A DNA stretch of 64,000 bases from Microbacterium nymphoidis (GCF_021044885.1 NZ_JAJNOD010000002.1:470643-534642), one strand, 5' to 3'. Counted from the stretch's first letter, positions 34,515 through 44,215 are shown. Notes: generated from the sequence alone by a model not told the origin. Program-made: numbers and translations.

Positions 34515-35675
34515 ATGCGCATTCTCGGACTGATCTCGGGCACCTCCCACGATGGGATCGACGCCGCGATCGTCGATTTCCATGAGAGCGACGGTCATCT
34601 CGTCGGCCGCGTCGTGCACACCGCCGAGACCCCCTACGAGCCGGCGCTGCGCCAGCGCATCATCGACGCCCTGCCGCCGCGACCCACCACCTTCGCCGAG
34701 ATGTGCGAGCTGGACACTCTGGTGGGGCAGGCGTTCGCGGACGCCGCTGTTGCCTCGATCGCCGCAGCGGGCGAGGTCGACGCGATCTGCTCCCACGGGC
34801 AGACGGTGTTCCACTGGGTGGAGGACGGGCACGCCCGCGGAACCCTGCAGATCGGCCAGCCCGCGTGGATCGCGGAGCGGACCGGCGCTGCCGTGATCTC
34901 GGATGTGCGGATTCGCGACATCACTGCCGGCGGTCATGGCGCTCCGCTCGTCTCCTTCCTGGACGAGCTGCTGCTGCGTGGCCGGGGCACGGCCGCCGCC
35001 CTCAACATGGGCGGCATCTCCAACGTCACCGTCATCCGCGACGGGTCGGTCGTGGCGTACGACATCGGTCCGGCAGGTGCTCTGATCGACGCCGTGGTCA
35101 CCGATCTCGGCCTGAATCCGCTCGGGTTCGACGCCGACGGCGCGATCGCGCGCTCGGGCACCGTGGACGAGGAACTTCTGGCATCATTCCTCGCCGAGCC
35201 GTACTACGCGCAGCCCGCCCCGAAGAGCACGGGCAAGGAGCTGTTCCACCTGCCGTACGTCCACCAGCACGTCGCGGCACTCGGACGCGAGGTGGCCCCC
35301 GCCGATCTCATCGCCACGCTGACCGAGCTCACGGTACGCACGATCGTGGATGACGTGCGCCGCGCGAACGTCGGCTATCTCGCCGCCTCCGGCGGGGGAG
35401 TGCGCAACCCGGTGATCCTCGATGGGCTGCGCGCCGGACTCCCGGACACGGAGGTGGTGCTGGCGGATGAGCTGGGCGCCCCTGCAGACGCGAAGGAGGC
35501 GATCCTCCTCGCCCTCATCGGCTGGTGCACGATGCACGCCGTCCCCGCGATCGTTCCCGGGGGCACCGGCGCGCGGGAACCGCGCGTGCTGGGAACGATC
35601 ACACCGGGTGCGGGGCCGCTGCAGCTGCCCGCACCCGTCGCCGCGCTGCGCGACCTGCGCCTGGAATCGGCATGA
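34515..35675 (+). CDS. anmK: Anhydro-N-acetylmuramic acid kinase
   Basis: The 386-residue enzyme uses ATP to open and phosphorylate 1,6-anhydro-MurNAc, giving MurNAc-6-phosphate in peptidoglycan recycling. Family motifs are GLISGTSHDGIDAAIVDF at the N-terminus, CSHGQTVFH, RIRDITAGGHGAPLV, NMGGISNVTVI, and PKSTGKELFHL before the ATP-site GGGVRNP. Usual motif DTGPGN is DIGPAG here, a noticeable change. The ATG at 34515 follows AACAGGAGC; an earlier in-frame start would lie in the permease gene. The stop overlaps the next start. 1,6-anhydro sugars are made by lytic transglycosylases, so the substrate could come from the cell's own wall or from other bacteria. Confidence 0.9.
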   Translation: MRILGLISGTSHDGIDAAIVDFHESDGHLVGRVVHTAETPYEPALRQRIIDALPPRPTTFAEMCELDTLVGQAFADAAVASIAAAGEVDAICSHGQTVFHWVEDGHARGTLQIGQPAWIAERTGAAVISDVRIRDITAGGHGAPLVSFLDELLLRGRGTAAALNMGGISNVTVIRDGSVVAYDIGPAGALIDAVVTDLGLNPLGFDADGAIARSGTVDEELLASFLAEPYYAQPAPKSTGKELFHLPYVHQHVAALGREVAPADLIATLTELTVRTIVDDVRRANVGYLAASGGGVRNPVILDGLRAGLPDTEVVLADELGAPADAKEAILLALIGWCTMHAVPAIVPGGTGAREPRVLGTITPGAGPLQLPAPVAALRDLRLESA

Positions 35676-36148
35676 CCGCCATTTCCCTCCGCCTCGCGGA
35701 CGCCGACGATCACGCGGAGATCACCGCGCTGTTTCTCCGGTGCTTCCGCGAGAGCTATCGCGGGATCATCGCCGACGAGACGATCGCGGCGATGACCGAC
35801 GAACGAGCTGACGCCCTGTGGCGGCGTGTGCTCGACGCGGCGGAGGGTGCGTCCCTGGTGGCGGTGCGCGATGGATCGGTGGTCGGTGTGACGCGCTGGT
35901 CGGCCGCTGACGTCCACTCGCTGTACGTCGATCCCGACGCGCACGGTGCGGGCATCGGCTCGATGCTGCTGGATGCGGCAGTGGCGCGCATCGGTGAGGG
36001 CTTCGACCGTGCGCGTCTGTGGGTGTTCGCCGACAATGCCCCGTCGGTCGCCTTCTACCGCTCGCGCGGATGGGTCCCCACCGGTCGCACGCGCGTGGAG
36101 GCCGAGTTCGCCAGCCAGGAACAGCAGATGGAGAAGGTGATCCGATGA
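35672..36148 (+). CDS. GNAT family N-acetyltransferase in the muropeptide operon
   Basis: The 158-residue protein has the acetyl-CoA motif in VHSLYVDPDAHGAGIGSMLLDAAV and the C-terminal LWVFADNAPSVAFYRSRGW segment of GNAT enzymes. It starts at an ATG overlapping the anmK stop and its own stop overlaps the epimerase start. Position suggests an acceptor derived from the operon's substrate, such as an amino sugar or amino acid (D-amino acid or diaminopimelate), but the sequence does not show this. Confidence 0.85.
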   Translation: MTAISLRLADADDHAEITALFLRCFRESYRGIIADETIAAMTDERADALWRRVLDAAEGASLVAVRDGSVVGVTRWSAADVHSLYVDPDAHGAGIGSMLLDAAVARIGEGFDRARLWVFADNAPSVAFYRSRGWVPTGRTRVEAEFASQEQQMEKVIR

Positions 36149-37221
36149 TCACCCGACTCCTCGTCCACCGACGCCGTCTACGGCTGGCCCGCCCGTTCGT
36201 CACGGCCGTCCGCCGCGCCGATCACCTCGATGTGACCCTCGTCGAAGCACGCGACGACACCGGGCGGTCGGGTTGGGGTGAGGCGGCCGTCAGCTGGCGG
36301 GTGACGGGGGAGAGCCCCGAGTCCGTGACCGCTGTCGTCGACGGGGCGCTCGCCGAAGCGGTGCTGATGCGGGATCCCGCAGACCCGGACCTGCCGGGGA
36401 TCATCACCGGCGCCGTATGGGGAAACGCCGCGGCGCGCAGCGCCGTCGAGTGCGCCGCGCTCGACCTCGCCGCGCAGCGCGCCGACCGCTCGTTGCCCGC
36501 GGCTCTCGGAGCCGGGACCCTCGCGGTCCGCACCGACATGACCTTGTCCGCCGCCTCCATCGAGGAGACCGAAGCGGCCGCCGTCACCGCCGTGGAGCGG
36601 GGATTCGGCACGATCAAGCTGAAGGCGGATCGGTCCACGGATCTGGTGCCGCTGCTGCGGGCGGTCCGTTCCGCCGTCGGCGACGACGTCCGCATCCGCA
36701 TCGACGCGAACCAGGCCTGGAGCGTCGACGACGCGATCGATCGCCTCCGCGCCGCCGAGTCGGCGGGCATGCCGATCGAGCTCGTGGAACAACCGGTGCC
36801 GGCCGCGGACCTCGCGGGCCTGGCCGCGGTGCGGGCGGGGGTGGGCATCCCCGTCCTCGCCGACGAGGCGGTGCGCACCGAGGAAGATCTGGACCGCGTC
36901 CTCACGCTCGGCGCCGCCGACGCGGTCAACCTCAAGCTCGCCAAGAGCGGGGGCCCCACCGCGGCGCTGCGTCTCGCGTCCCGTGCGCGAGACGCCGGTC
37001 TGGGGGTGCTTGTCGGCTGCATGCTGGAGAGTGCGGTGGGCGTCGCCGCGTCCGCGGCCGTCGCGGCCGCCTGCGCACCCGAGGGCGTCCACGACCTGGA
37101 CGGTGGGCTGTGGCTGATCGGATCGCCGGTGGTGGGCGGCGCGCACTACGACGAAGACCGCATCATCCTGAGCCCGCGCCCGGGTCTGGGCATTGCAGCC
37201 ATCGCGGAGGGAGCGGAATGA
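36145..37221 (+). CDS. Dipeptide epimerase, enolase superfamily (L-Ala-D/L-Glu epimerase-like)
   Basis: The 358-residue protein has the muconate-lactonizing/enolase-superfamily barrel with the two catalytic lysine sites: K158-L-K160 on strand two and K267 in NLKLAKSGG. Metal ligands are D187, E215 and D240. Facing lysines without a His general base mark the epimerase group, which includes L-Ala-D/L-Glu epimerase (YcjG/YkfB) acting on murein peptides. The location behind anmK and a peptide importer supports that substrate. It is coupled to its neighbours by ATGA overlaps on both sides. Other dipeptides remain possible. Confidence 0.87.
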   Translation: MITRLLVHRRRLRLARPFVTAVRRADHLDVTLVEARDDTGRSGWGEAAVSWRVTGESPESVTAVVDGALAEAVLMRDPADPDLPGIITGAVWGNAAARSAVECAALDLAAQRADRSLPAALGAGTLAVRTDMTLSAASIEETEAAAVTAVERGFGTIKLKADRSTDLVPLLRAVRSAVGDDVRIRIDANQAWSVDDAIDRLRAAESAGMPIELVEQPVPAADLAGLAAVRAGVGIPVLADEAVRTEEDLDRVLTLGAADAVNLKLAKSGGPTAALRLASRARDAGLGVLVGCMLESAVGVAASAAVAAACAPEGVHDLDGGLWLIGSPVVGGAHYDEDRIILSPRPGLGIAAIAEGAE

Positions 37222-38270
37222 GCGCCATGGCAGCCGTCGAGCAGATCCTCGGCGGGACGAACCCGCCCACCGGTGTGGTCGTGGGCACGTCCATATCCGG
37301 TGCCGTCGACATCGCCGCGGGTGGTACGGACGGAACGGGCGGCACTGTCACGCCGGCGTCGACGTTCGACGTGGCGTCGGTGACGAAGGTCGCGGCCACC
37401 ACGGCCGCGCTCATGTGCCTGGTCTCTCAGGGTGCGCTCGATCTGGACGTCGCGGCGGGACGCATCCTTCCTGAACTCCGCAGCGCAGCCGGGGCGAGCA
37501 TCCGCGACCTGCTCACCCACCGCGCCGGGCTGTGGGAGTGGCAGCCCCTCTACTTCACTCCCGATCCCTGGGCCACCGTGTGCGACCTGCCCCTGCGCTA
37601 TGAGCCCGGCACCGGTCGTCACTACTCGGATCTCGGTTTCATGATCCTCGGCCGTATCGTGTCGGCGATCGCCGCTGCGCCTCTGGACGAAGCCGTGCGA
37701 ACGCTCGTCACCGAGCCGCTGGGGCTGTCCTCCACCGGATACGGGCCCGTGACGGGCGCGGTCGTGAGCGGTCACGGCGATGCCACCGAGCAGCGCATGG
37801 TGCGCACCGGCGAGCCCTACCCCGTGCTGCTCACCGACCCCGGATTCACCTGGCGCGAGGAAGACATCCGCGGTGTGGTGAACGACGGGAACGCCGCTCA
37901 CGCCTTCGGCGGCGTCTCCGGGCATGCGGGACTCTTCACCACCGTGGAGGATCTGCTCACACTCGGGCGCGCCGTGATGGGCGGGGAATTCATCGCTGAG
38001 CCCGTCGTCCGCGAGTTCTTCACGGCGGGACCCGATGACGGGCAGGCGCTCGGATGGCGTGCAGCCGACGTGCGCCTGGGCGGTGAGCCCCGTCGCCTCA
38101 TCTGGCACCCCGGCTTCACCGGATGCGCGTTCGGCGTGCTGCCCGGCGCAGACACCGCGGTGGCGGTGCTGAGCAATCGCCTGCTCGCACCCGAGCCGCG
38201 TACCACCGACTCCATCTGGACCGACGCGCTTCGCGCGGTCCCGGACCTCACCTGGGAGATCACATCATGA
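37218..38270 (+). CDS. Beta-lactamase-fold serine hydrolase, apparently cytoplasmic
   Basis: The 350-residue protein belongs to the class C beta-lactamase/penicillin-binding-protein-like hydrolases. The nucleophile motif is S54-V-T-K57, the second motif is YSD in the HYSDLGFMILG segment, and the third region is HPGFTG near the C-terminus. No signal peptide or membrane helix is seen, unlike most members of this family. In Bacillus subtilis a related hydrolase (AmiE) splits MurNAc from its peptide in the MurNAc operon, but it is exported. A role in cutting imported wall peptides or muramyl-peptides would fit the operon. Start ATG overlaps the epimerase stop. Confidence 0.8.
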   Translation: MSAMAAVEQILGGTNPPTGVVVGTSISGAVDIAAGGTDGTGGTVTPASTFDVASVTKVAATTAALMCLVSQGALDLDVAAGRILPELRSAAGASIRDLLTHRAGLWEWQPLYFTPDPWATVCDLPLRYEPGTGRHYSDLGFMILGRIVSAIAAAPLDEAVRTLVTEPLGLSSTGYGPVTGAVVSGHGDATEQRMVRTGEPYPVLLTDPGFTWREEDIRGVVNDGNAAHAFGGVSGHAGLFTTVEDLLTLGRAVMGGEFIAEPVVREFFTAGPDDGQALGWRAADVRLGGEPRRLIWHPGFTGCAFGVLPGADTAVAVLSNRLLAPEPRTTDSIWTDALRAVPDLTWEITS

Positions 38271-39895
38271 GCACAGAACCCGTTCTGCGCATCGAGAACC
38301 TCTCGATCGCCTTCCGCTCCGGGTCGGAGACCGTCACCGCGGTGAAGGGCGTGTCGATCGACGTCGCAGCCGGAGAGACGGTCGCGGTCGTGGGCGAGTC
38401 GGGGTCGGGAAAGTCCACCACCGCGGCCGCCATCAACCGTCTGCTGCCGGAGAACGGCCGGATCACCGGGGGGAGCGTCCGCTTCGACGGGAGGGAGATC
38501 ACCGAGCTCAGCGAGCACCAGATGGTGAGCCTGCGCGGGGCCGGGATCGGCCTCGTTCCCCAGGACCCGATGTCCAACCTCAACCCGCTGATGCGCGTGG
38601 GCGATCAGATCGGCGAAGCGCTCGAGGTGCACGGCCTCACGAAGGGGGACAAGACCACGGAGCGCGTCATCGAGCTGCTCGACATGGTCGGCATCCCCGA
38701 TGCCCCTAACCGTGCGCGCCAGTACCCGCACGAGTTCTCCGGGGGCATGCGCCAGCGCGTCCTCATCGCCATGGGTCTGGCCTGCCGCCCGCGACTGCTC
38801 ATCGCCGACGAACCGACATCCGCGCTCGATGTCACCGTGCAGCGGCGCATCCTCGACCAGCTGGACACGCTTACGGACGAGCTCGGAACCGCCGTGTTCC
38901 TCATCACTCACGATCTCGCGCTCGCAGCCGAGCGCGCGGATCGCATCGTGGTGATGTTCCGGGGTGATGTGGTGGAGACTGGCACGAGCGAGGAGGTGCT
39001 GCGAAACCCCCAGCACGAGTACACGAAGCAGCTGATCGCGGCGGCTCCGAGCCTCTCCAGCCGCCGCGAACCACTGCCGGCACGGACAGCGACCTCCGCC
39101 GAGCCGCTCGTGGTGGTCTCGGATCTCACGAAGGTGTTCTCGCTGCGCAACCCGGTGGCGGGCGGCCCCACCACCTTCACCGCTGTGGATGGGGTGAGCT
39201 TCGAGATCCCGCGCGGTCGCACGGTGTCGATCGTGGGGGAGTCCGGTTCGGGCAAGTCCACGACGGCCAACATGGTGCTGGGTCTCGAAGACGTCACCAG
39301 CGGCACGATCACGATCGATGGTGTCGATATCGCCAGCGCGCGACGCCGCCAGATGTTCGCGTTGCGGCGGCGGATCCAGCCGGTGTTCCAGAATCCTTTC
39401 GCCTCCCTCGATCCGCGCTACACCGTGCAGCAGAGCATCGAGGAGCCGATGGCCGTGCACCGGGTGGGAACGAGCGCGTCCCGGCGCGCGCGGGTCGCCG
39501 AGCTGCTGGACAGCGTGGCGCTTCCCGCCGCGATGGCGTCACGGCTGCCGCACGAGCTGTCGGGCGGTCAGCGCCAGCGCGTGGCGATCGCACGCGCTCT
39601 CGCACTCGAACCGGAGCTCGTGGTGCTCGATGAGGCCGTGTCGGCGCTGGACGTGCTGGTGCAGGCGCAGATCCTCGACCTGCTCGCCGACCTCCAGCAG
39701 CGGCTGGGCCTGAGCTATCTCTTCATCAGCCACGACCTCGCGGTGGTGCGCATGATCTCCGACGAGGTGCACGTGATGCAGCGGGGGCGGATCGTGGAGA
39801 GCGGTACACCCGAGCAGATCTTCGACGCACCCCAGCACGAGTACACCCGCGAGCTACTGGCGGCGATTCCAGGCGCGGAGCTCGGGCTCGTGTGA
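38267..39895 (+). CDS. Fused two-domain ABC ATPase (DppD-DppF)
   Basis: One 542-residue polypeptide contains two complete ATPase domains. The first has Walker [10 protein letters not shown] at 43-51, signature SGGMRQR and [12 protein letters not shown]; the second has the same Walker A at about 323-331, signature SGGQRQR and LVVLDEAVSALD. The oligopeptide C-terminal extensions are shortened. It energises the importer whose permeases lie upstream, and its start overlaps the hydrolase stop, so transporter and enzymes are one unit. Contrast with the operon at 5675-7692, where the two ATPases are separate genes. Confidence 0.93.
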   Translation: MSTEPVLRIENLSIAFRSGSETVTAVKGVSIDVAAGETVAVVGESGSGKSTTAAAINRLLPENGRITGGSVRFDGREITELSEHQMVSLRGAGIGLVPQDPMSNLNPLMRVGDQIGEALEVHGLTKGDKTTERVIELLDMVGIPDAPNRARQYPHEFSGGMRQRVLIAMGLACRPRLLIADEPTSALDVTVQRRILDQLDTLTDELGTAVFLITHDLALAAERADRIVVMFRGDVVETGTSEEVLRNPQHEYTKQLIAAAPSLSSRREPLPARTATSAEPLVVVSDLTKVFSLRNPVAGGPTTFTAVDGVSFEIPRGRTVSIVGESGSGKSTTANMVLGLEDVTSGTITIDGVDIASARRRQMFALRRRIQPVFQNPFASLDPRYTVQQSIEEPMAVHRVGTSASRRARVAELLDSVALPAAMASRLPHELSGGQRQRVAIARALALEPELVVLDEAVSALDVLVQAQILDLLADLQQRLGLSYLFISHDLAVVRMISDEVHVMQRGRIVESGTPEQIFDAPQHEYTRELLAAIPGAELGLV

Positions 39896-39897
39896 GA

Positions 39898-39940
39898 CGT
39901 CGAAGCCCGTCGCACCAAAACGGTGCGACGGGCTTCGACG
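39898..39940. terminator. Strong hairpin terminating the muropeptide operon
   Basis: Perfect 19-base arms (39898-39916 and 39922-39940) with a 5-base AAAAC loop start 3 nt after the last stop codon. It also serves the convergent surface-protein gene. Confidence 0.9.
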
Positions 39941-39949
39941 GCGGTGGCG

Positions 39950-42058
39950 TCAGTGCGCGCGGCGGCGCGCGCTGCGTAGCGTCGGTGCGCACATGCTCAG
40001 CACGCCCAGTAGCAGGAGACCGGCCCCGATGGCAGGCGCCGCGGTCGGTGCCACCCCCGTGGCGGGCAGGGGCGCGCGACCGATCGTCGCCTCGGAGATC
40101 ACGGTGACACCCGCGTCCGCGAAGCCGAGGACGAGGTGGTGCTCACCCGCGGGCACATCGCTGAGGTCGAGCGTGCCCGTGATCGCTCCGCGGTCCCACT
40201 GCAGCGTCCCCACGTCCACCGGCTCGGAGCGCATGCTCGCGAGGATGCGGGAGCGCTCGTCCTGCATCTTCTTCATGAAGTCCGTCATCAGGTCGAAGGA
40301 CTCGTTGCGCTTGTTGGTCAGCGTCTGCAGGCGCAGCGCCTCCATCTGCTGGCTGCTCGCGGTGGAGTCCATCTTCCCCTTCACGGTGCTGATGAGACCG
40401 TTCAGCGCTGCGGCGCGCTCGGCAGCCGGCACGTGGAGGAATCGGTCATCGACCGCTGCGGCACGAGCAGCCTCCACGACGGCCGCGAACGCCTCATCCG
40501 TACTGGAAGCGGCGAACCGGTTGGCCGCGGTCAGCAGCGCGTTGTACGCGGTGATCCGTGCGTTCGCATCACGGATCGCCGTGATCTGATCCGCCAGCTG
40601 CTGATCGAGAAGGGAAGCACGGCTGTTCTGGACCGCCTGCAGCATGGTTTCCAGGTCCATCGCGGCCAGGGGCTGGCCGCCGAGACTCATGCCCGGGGTC
40701 TGGGTGATGAGGGGGTTCAGGATCGGCGCCAGAGTGGCCGGGCCGAGGTTCGGCTGCCAGGCGACGCCGAGCACCTCTCCCGGATCACCGAAGACCACGG
40801 TGGGACGTTCGTTCTGGATCATCCGAATGATCTCCTCGAACTGCGCACCGTTCGCGTTCGCCAGCAGGCTCGTGAGGTCTGTCGCACCGGGGACGCTCAC
40901 GACGGGCGCCGTAGGCAGAGGAGTGGGCCGGGGCGTCGCCGTCGGCCGGGGCGAGGACGTCGGTTCCGGGGTGGGGGTGGATGTCGGCGTCACCGTGGGC
41001 TCCGGAGTGGGGGTCGCTGTGGGGGTCGCCGTGGGCTCGGGGGAGGCCGTGGGTTCCGGCGTGGGGGTGGGTTCCGGCGTGCCGGTGGGCGTGGCCGTCG
41101 GTTCCGGCGTCGGCGTGGGTTCCGGCGTGCTCGTGGGTTCCGGCGTCGGCGTGGGTTCCGGCGTGCTCGTGGGTTCCGGCGTCGGCGTGGGTTCCGGCGT
41201 GCTCGTGGGTTCCGGCGTCCGCGTGGGTTCCGGCGTCCGCGTGGGTTCCGGCGTGCTCGTGGGCGTGGGGGTGCTCGTGGGTGTGGGCTCGGGCGTGGAC
41301 ATCGACACGAGAGCGAACGAGCGCTCGAGACGAAGCGGATCGGTGAGCTCGCGCGGCAGCGCGAAGGCGCTGTTCACGGACGGCTGCTCGTCCGCCAGCA
41401 GGTATCCGGTGGGCGGCTCGAACGCCACGGCGTAGTCCGCGTCGCTGCTGGTCGGCAGAGCCCCGGTCTGGAACGAGCCATCGGCCTGCACCGGCACCCG
41501 CTGCACGACGACCTCACCGGCTCGGACCGCGACCGATGCGCCGGAGAAATCGGCGAGGTAGCCACCGTCGATCGAGGCGGTGAGCGATCCCGTCACCCGG
41601 TTGAACGGACCGTTCAGGGAGATGTCGGTGGAGGCGTCGTCGCTCAGAAAGAACTCCGCGCGCGCCGACGACTGCTCGAGATCGCCGCGCGCACCGGGCC
41701 AGACCGCTTCGGCGATGTAGCTCGTGGGTTCGCCCGTCACGGCCAGCCCCACCTCGCCGGTGGGACCGGTGACGCCGGTGACGAGGACGGTGCCATCGCC
41801 CTCGGCACGCTGCACACTCACACGCACCCCGGCCAGGGGTGCATCGGCGGATCCGTCCGCGATGGTGACGCGGACGGCCACGGTGGTGGTGGCCACGGTG
41901 GTGGTCGTGGCGGTCGTGGCGGTGGCGACAGCTGCGGCAGGCAGACCCGCCAGCAGCAGACCCGCCGTGGCCAGAGCGGTACCGCTGACGCGCGCGGCGC
42001 GGACGAATCGCGGTGAAGGGGTGGGGGAGGACAGGCCGCGGGGACGGCGAGGAAGCAT
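39950..42058 (-). CDS. LPXTG-anchored surface protein with Thr/Pro/Glu repeats
   Basis: A 702-residue exported protein. An Arg-rich N-terminus and hydrophobic signal ([18 protein letters not shown]) are followed by a Thr-rich stretch and an N-terminal part resembling carboxypeptidase-regulatory/Ig-like folds (residues about 60-245). Residues about 253-380 are TPEPT-type repeats, a likely extended wall-spanning stalk. A helical domain comes next (about 390-600). The C-terminus has LPATG at 664-668, a hydrophobic helix and RSARRRAH, a complete sortase signal. No sortase gene is in the window. The start ATG 42058 has GAAAGG upstream; a longer frame lacks a signal peptide. Function unknown; adhesion is one option. 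Confidence 0.82.
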   Translation of the reverse strand: MLPRRPRGLSSPTPSPRFVRAARVSGTALATAGLLLAGLPAAAVATATTATTTTVATTTVAVRVTIADGSADAPLAGVRVSVQRAEGDGTVLVTGVTGPTGEVGLAVTGEPTSYIAEAVWPGARGDLEQSSARAEFFLSDDASTDISLNGPFNRVTGSLTASIDGGYLADFSGASVAVRAGEVVVQRVPVQADGSFQTGALPTSSDADYAVAFEPPTGYLLADEQPSVNSAFALPRELTDPLRLERSFALVSMSTPEPTPTSTPTPTSTPEPTRTPEPTRTPEPTSTPEPTPTPEPTSTPEPTPTPEPTSTPEPTPTPEPTATPTGTPEPTPTPEPTASPEPTATPTATPTPEPTVTPTSTPTPEPTSSPRPTATPRPTPLPTAPVVSVPGATDLTSLLANANGAQFEEIIRMIQNERPTVVFGDPGEVLGVAWQPNLGPATLAPILNPLITQTPGMSLGGQPLAAMDLETMLQAVQNSRASLLDQQLADQITAIRDANARITAYNALLTAANRFAASSTDEAFAAVVEAARAAAVDDRFLHVPAAERAAALNGLISTVKGKMDSTASSQQMEALRLQTLTNKRNESFDLMTDFMKKMQDERSRILASMRSEPVDVGTLQWDRGAITGTLDLSDVPAGEHHLVLGFADAGVTVISEATIGRAPLPATGVAPTAAPAIGAGLLLLGVLSMCAPTLRSARRRAH

Positions 42059-42191
42059 GATGCACCTTTCGGGGGAGGGGAGGTGAAGCATCAGTCGGGT
42101 TGAAGCCCAGTATGGATGACCGCCAAATCCGCTCACAACCCGTTCTTCCGCCCCGCGTACGGTGTCAGCTTCCGGTGCGCCGTGGCACGGA

Positions 42192-42233
42192 CGAGGGCCC
42201 GACCGTTCCGGAGCGGGAACGATCGGGCCCTCG
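42192..42233 (-). terminator. Terminator downstream of acs
   Basis: Arms of 18 bases (CGAGGGCCCGACCGTTCC and its near-complement) with one wobble pair enclose a 5-base loop, beginning 15 nt past the acs stop on the minus strand. Confidence 0.8.
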
Positions 42234-42247
42234 GGTCTGCGTCGTGA

Positions 42248-44215
42248 CTACTTGACCTGCTTTGAGATCACGCTCATCACGGCGGTGTCGGCGAGCGTCG
42301 TGGTGTCGCCGACCTCGCGCCCTTCGGCCACATCACGCAGCAGACGACGCATGATCTTGCCGGAACGCGTCTTGGGCAGCTCACCCACGATGTAGACGTC
42401 GCGGGGCCGCGCGATCGGGCCGATCTGCTGTCCCACCCACAGCCGCAGGGTGTCGGCGAGCCCGTCGACCTGGTGCGTCTTGAGGTAGTTCTCCTTGATG
42501 ATCACGAACGCGACGACGGCCTGGCCGGTGGTCTCGTCGTTCGCCCCCACCACCGCGGCTTCCGCCGTCGCCTCGTGAGCGACCAGAGCGGACTCGATCT
42601 CGGCGGTGGACAGGCGGTGGCCGGACACGTTCATCACGTCGTCCACGCGCCCCAGCAGCCAGATGTCACCGTCCTCGTCCTTGCGCGCGCCGTCACCGGC
42701 GAAGTAGTAGCCCTTGTCGGCGAACATCCGCCAGTAGGTCTCCACGTAGCGATCCGGGTCGCCCCAGATGCCGCGGAGCATGCTCGGCCAGGGGCGCGTG
42801 ATCACAAGCAGGCCGCCGTTGCCGTCCTCCACCGGGTTGCCGCTCTCGTCGACGATCGCCACGTCGATACCGGGGACCGGGATCTGCGCCGAACCGGGGG
42901 TGAGCTCGGTCACGCCGGGAAGCGGGCTGATCATGATGGCGCCGGTCTCGGTCTGCCACCACGTGTCGACGATCGGCGCGGACCCGCCGCCGATGACGTC
43001 GCGGTACCACATCCACGCCTCAGGGTTGATGGGCTCACCCACCGACCCCAGCAGGCGGATGGAGGAGAGATCGTACTGTTCCGGGATCTGGCGGCCGGTC
43101 TTCATGAACGAGCGCACGGCGGTCGGTGCCGCGTACAGGATCGTCACGCCGTACTTCTGGATAATCTCCCACCAGCGTCCGGGGTGGGGTGCGTCGGGGG
43201 TGCCTTCGTACATCACCTGGGTCGCGCCGTTCGCAAGTGGTCCGTACGTGACATAGGTGTGGCCGGTGACCCACCCGATGTCTGCGGTGCACCAGTAGAC
43301 ATCCGTCTCCGGGTGAAGATCGTGGACGATGCGGTTGGTGTAGGCGGCCTGGGTGATGTAGCCGCCGGAGGTGTGGACGATGCCCTTGGGCTTGCCGGTG
43401 GTACCCGAGGTGTAGAGGATGAACAGCGGCGATTCGGCGTCGAAGCCCTGGGCCTCGTGCTCCGGGCTGGCTGCTTCGACCGCCTCGTGCCACCAGATGT
43501 CGCGCTCGGCGTCCCAATCGATCTCGTTCTCACCACGGCGAACGACGATCACGTGCTCCACGGTGGCCTGTGCGCCTTCGCCGTTGCGGTCGGCGAGGGC
43601 CTGGTCCACGGCTGGCTTCAGAGACGACACCCGACCCTTGCGGTAGCCGCCGTCTGCGGTGATGACCACCTTCGCGCCGGCGTCATCGATGCGAGAACGC
43701 AGGCTGTCCACCGAGAAGCCGCCGAACACGACCGAGTGGATCGCGCCGATGCGAGCACACGCGAGCATCGCCGCGGTCGCTTCGGGGATCATCGGCATGT
43801 AGATGGCCACACGGTCACCCTGGGTGACGCCCAGGCCCTCGAGAACATTGGCCATGCGCTTGACCGTGTCGGTGAGCTCCGCGTACGTGACGGCCCGGGA
43901 GTCGCCCGGCTCGCCCTCCCAGAGCAGCGCGACACGGTCGCCGTTGCCGGCTTCGATGTGGCGGTCGAGGCAGTTGTACGCCACGTTCAGCTTTCCATCG
44001 CCGAACCATTTCGCGAACGGCGGGTTGGACCAGTCCAGCACCTCGGTGAAAGGAGTGTGCCAGGTGATCAGATCGCGTGCCTGCTGCGCCCAGAAGGCCT
44101 CGCGGTCGGCAGCCTCGTCATAGAGGTCCGCCGTGGCGTTGGCCTGTGCGGTGAACTCGGGTGTCGGCGGGAATCGTCGTGACTCGTTCAGCAGGTGATC
44201 GATCTGACTGCTCAT
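42248..44215 (-). CDS. acs: Acetyl-CoA synthetase
   Basis: The 655-residue AMP-forming enzyme makes acetyl-CoA from acetate, ATP and CoA. It has the P-loop-like YTSGTTGKPKG, the WCTADIGWVTGHTYVTYGPL block, GSVGEPINPEAW, YWRMFADKGYYFAGDG and the C-terminal PKTRSGKIMRRLL, whose lysine is the usual acetylation-controlled residue. Length is normal. I chose the ATG at 44215 because it is 7 nt from AAAGGAG; the ATG at 44221 is only 1 nt from it. It is divergent from the 6C RNA gene. Confidence 0.97.
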   Translation of the reverse strand: MSSQIDHLLNESRRFPPTPEFTAQANATADLYDEAADREAFWAQQARDLITWHTPFTEVLDWSNPPFAKWFGDGKLNVAYNCLDRHIEAGNGDRVALLWEGEPGDSRAVTYAELTDTVKRMANVLEGLGVTQGDRVAIYMPMIPEATAAMLACARIGAIHSVVFGGFSVDSLRSRIDDAGAKVVITADGGYRKGRVSSLKPAVDQALADRNGEGAQATVEHVIVVRRGENEIDWDAERDIWWHEAVEAASPEHEAQGFDAESPLFILYTSGTTGKPKGIVHTSGGYITQAAYTNRIVHDLHPETDVYWCTADIGWVTGHTYVTYGPLANGATQVMYEGTPDAPHPGRWWEIIQKYGVTILYAAPTAVRSFMKTGRQIPEQYDLSSIRLLGSVGEPINPEAWMWYRDVIGGGSAPIVDTWWQTETGAIMISPLPGVTELTPGSAQIPVPGIDVAIVDESGNPVEDGNGGLLVITRPWPSMLRGIWGDPDRYVETYWRMFADKGYYFAGDGARKDEDGDIWLLGRVDDVMNVSGHRLSTAEIESALVAHEATAEAAVVGANDETTGQAVVAFVIIKENYLKTHQVDGLADTLRLWVGQQIGPIARPRDVYIVGELPKTRSGKIMRRLLRDVAEGREVGDTTTLADTAVMSVISKQVK

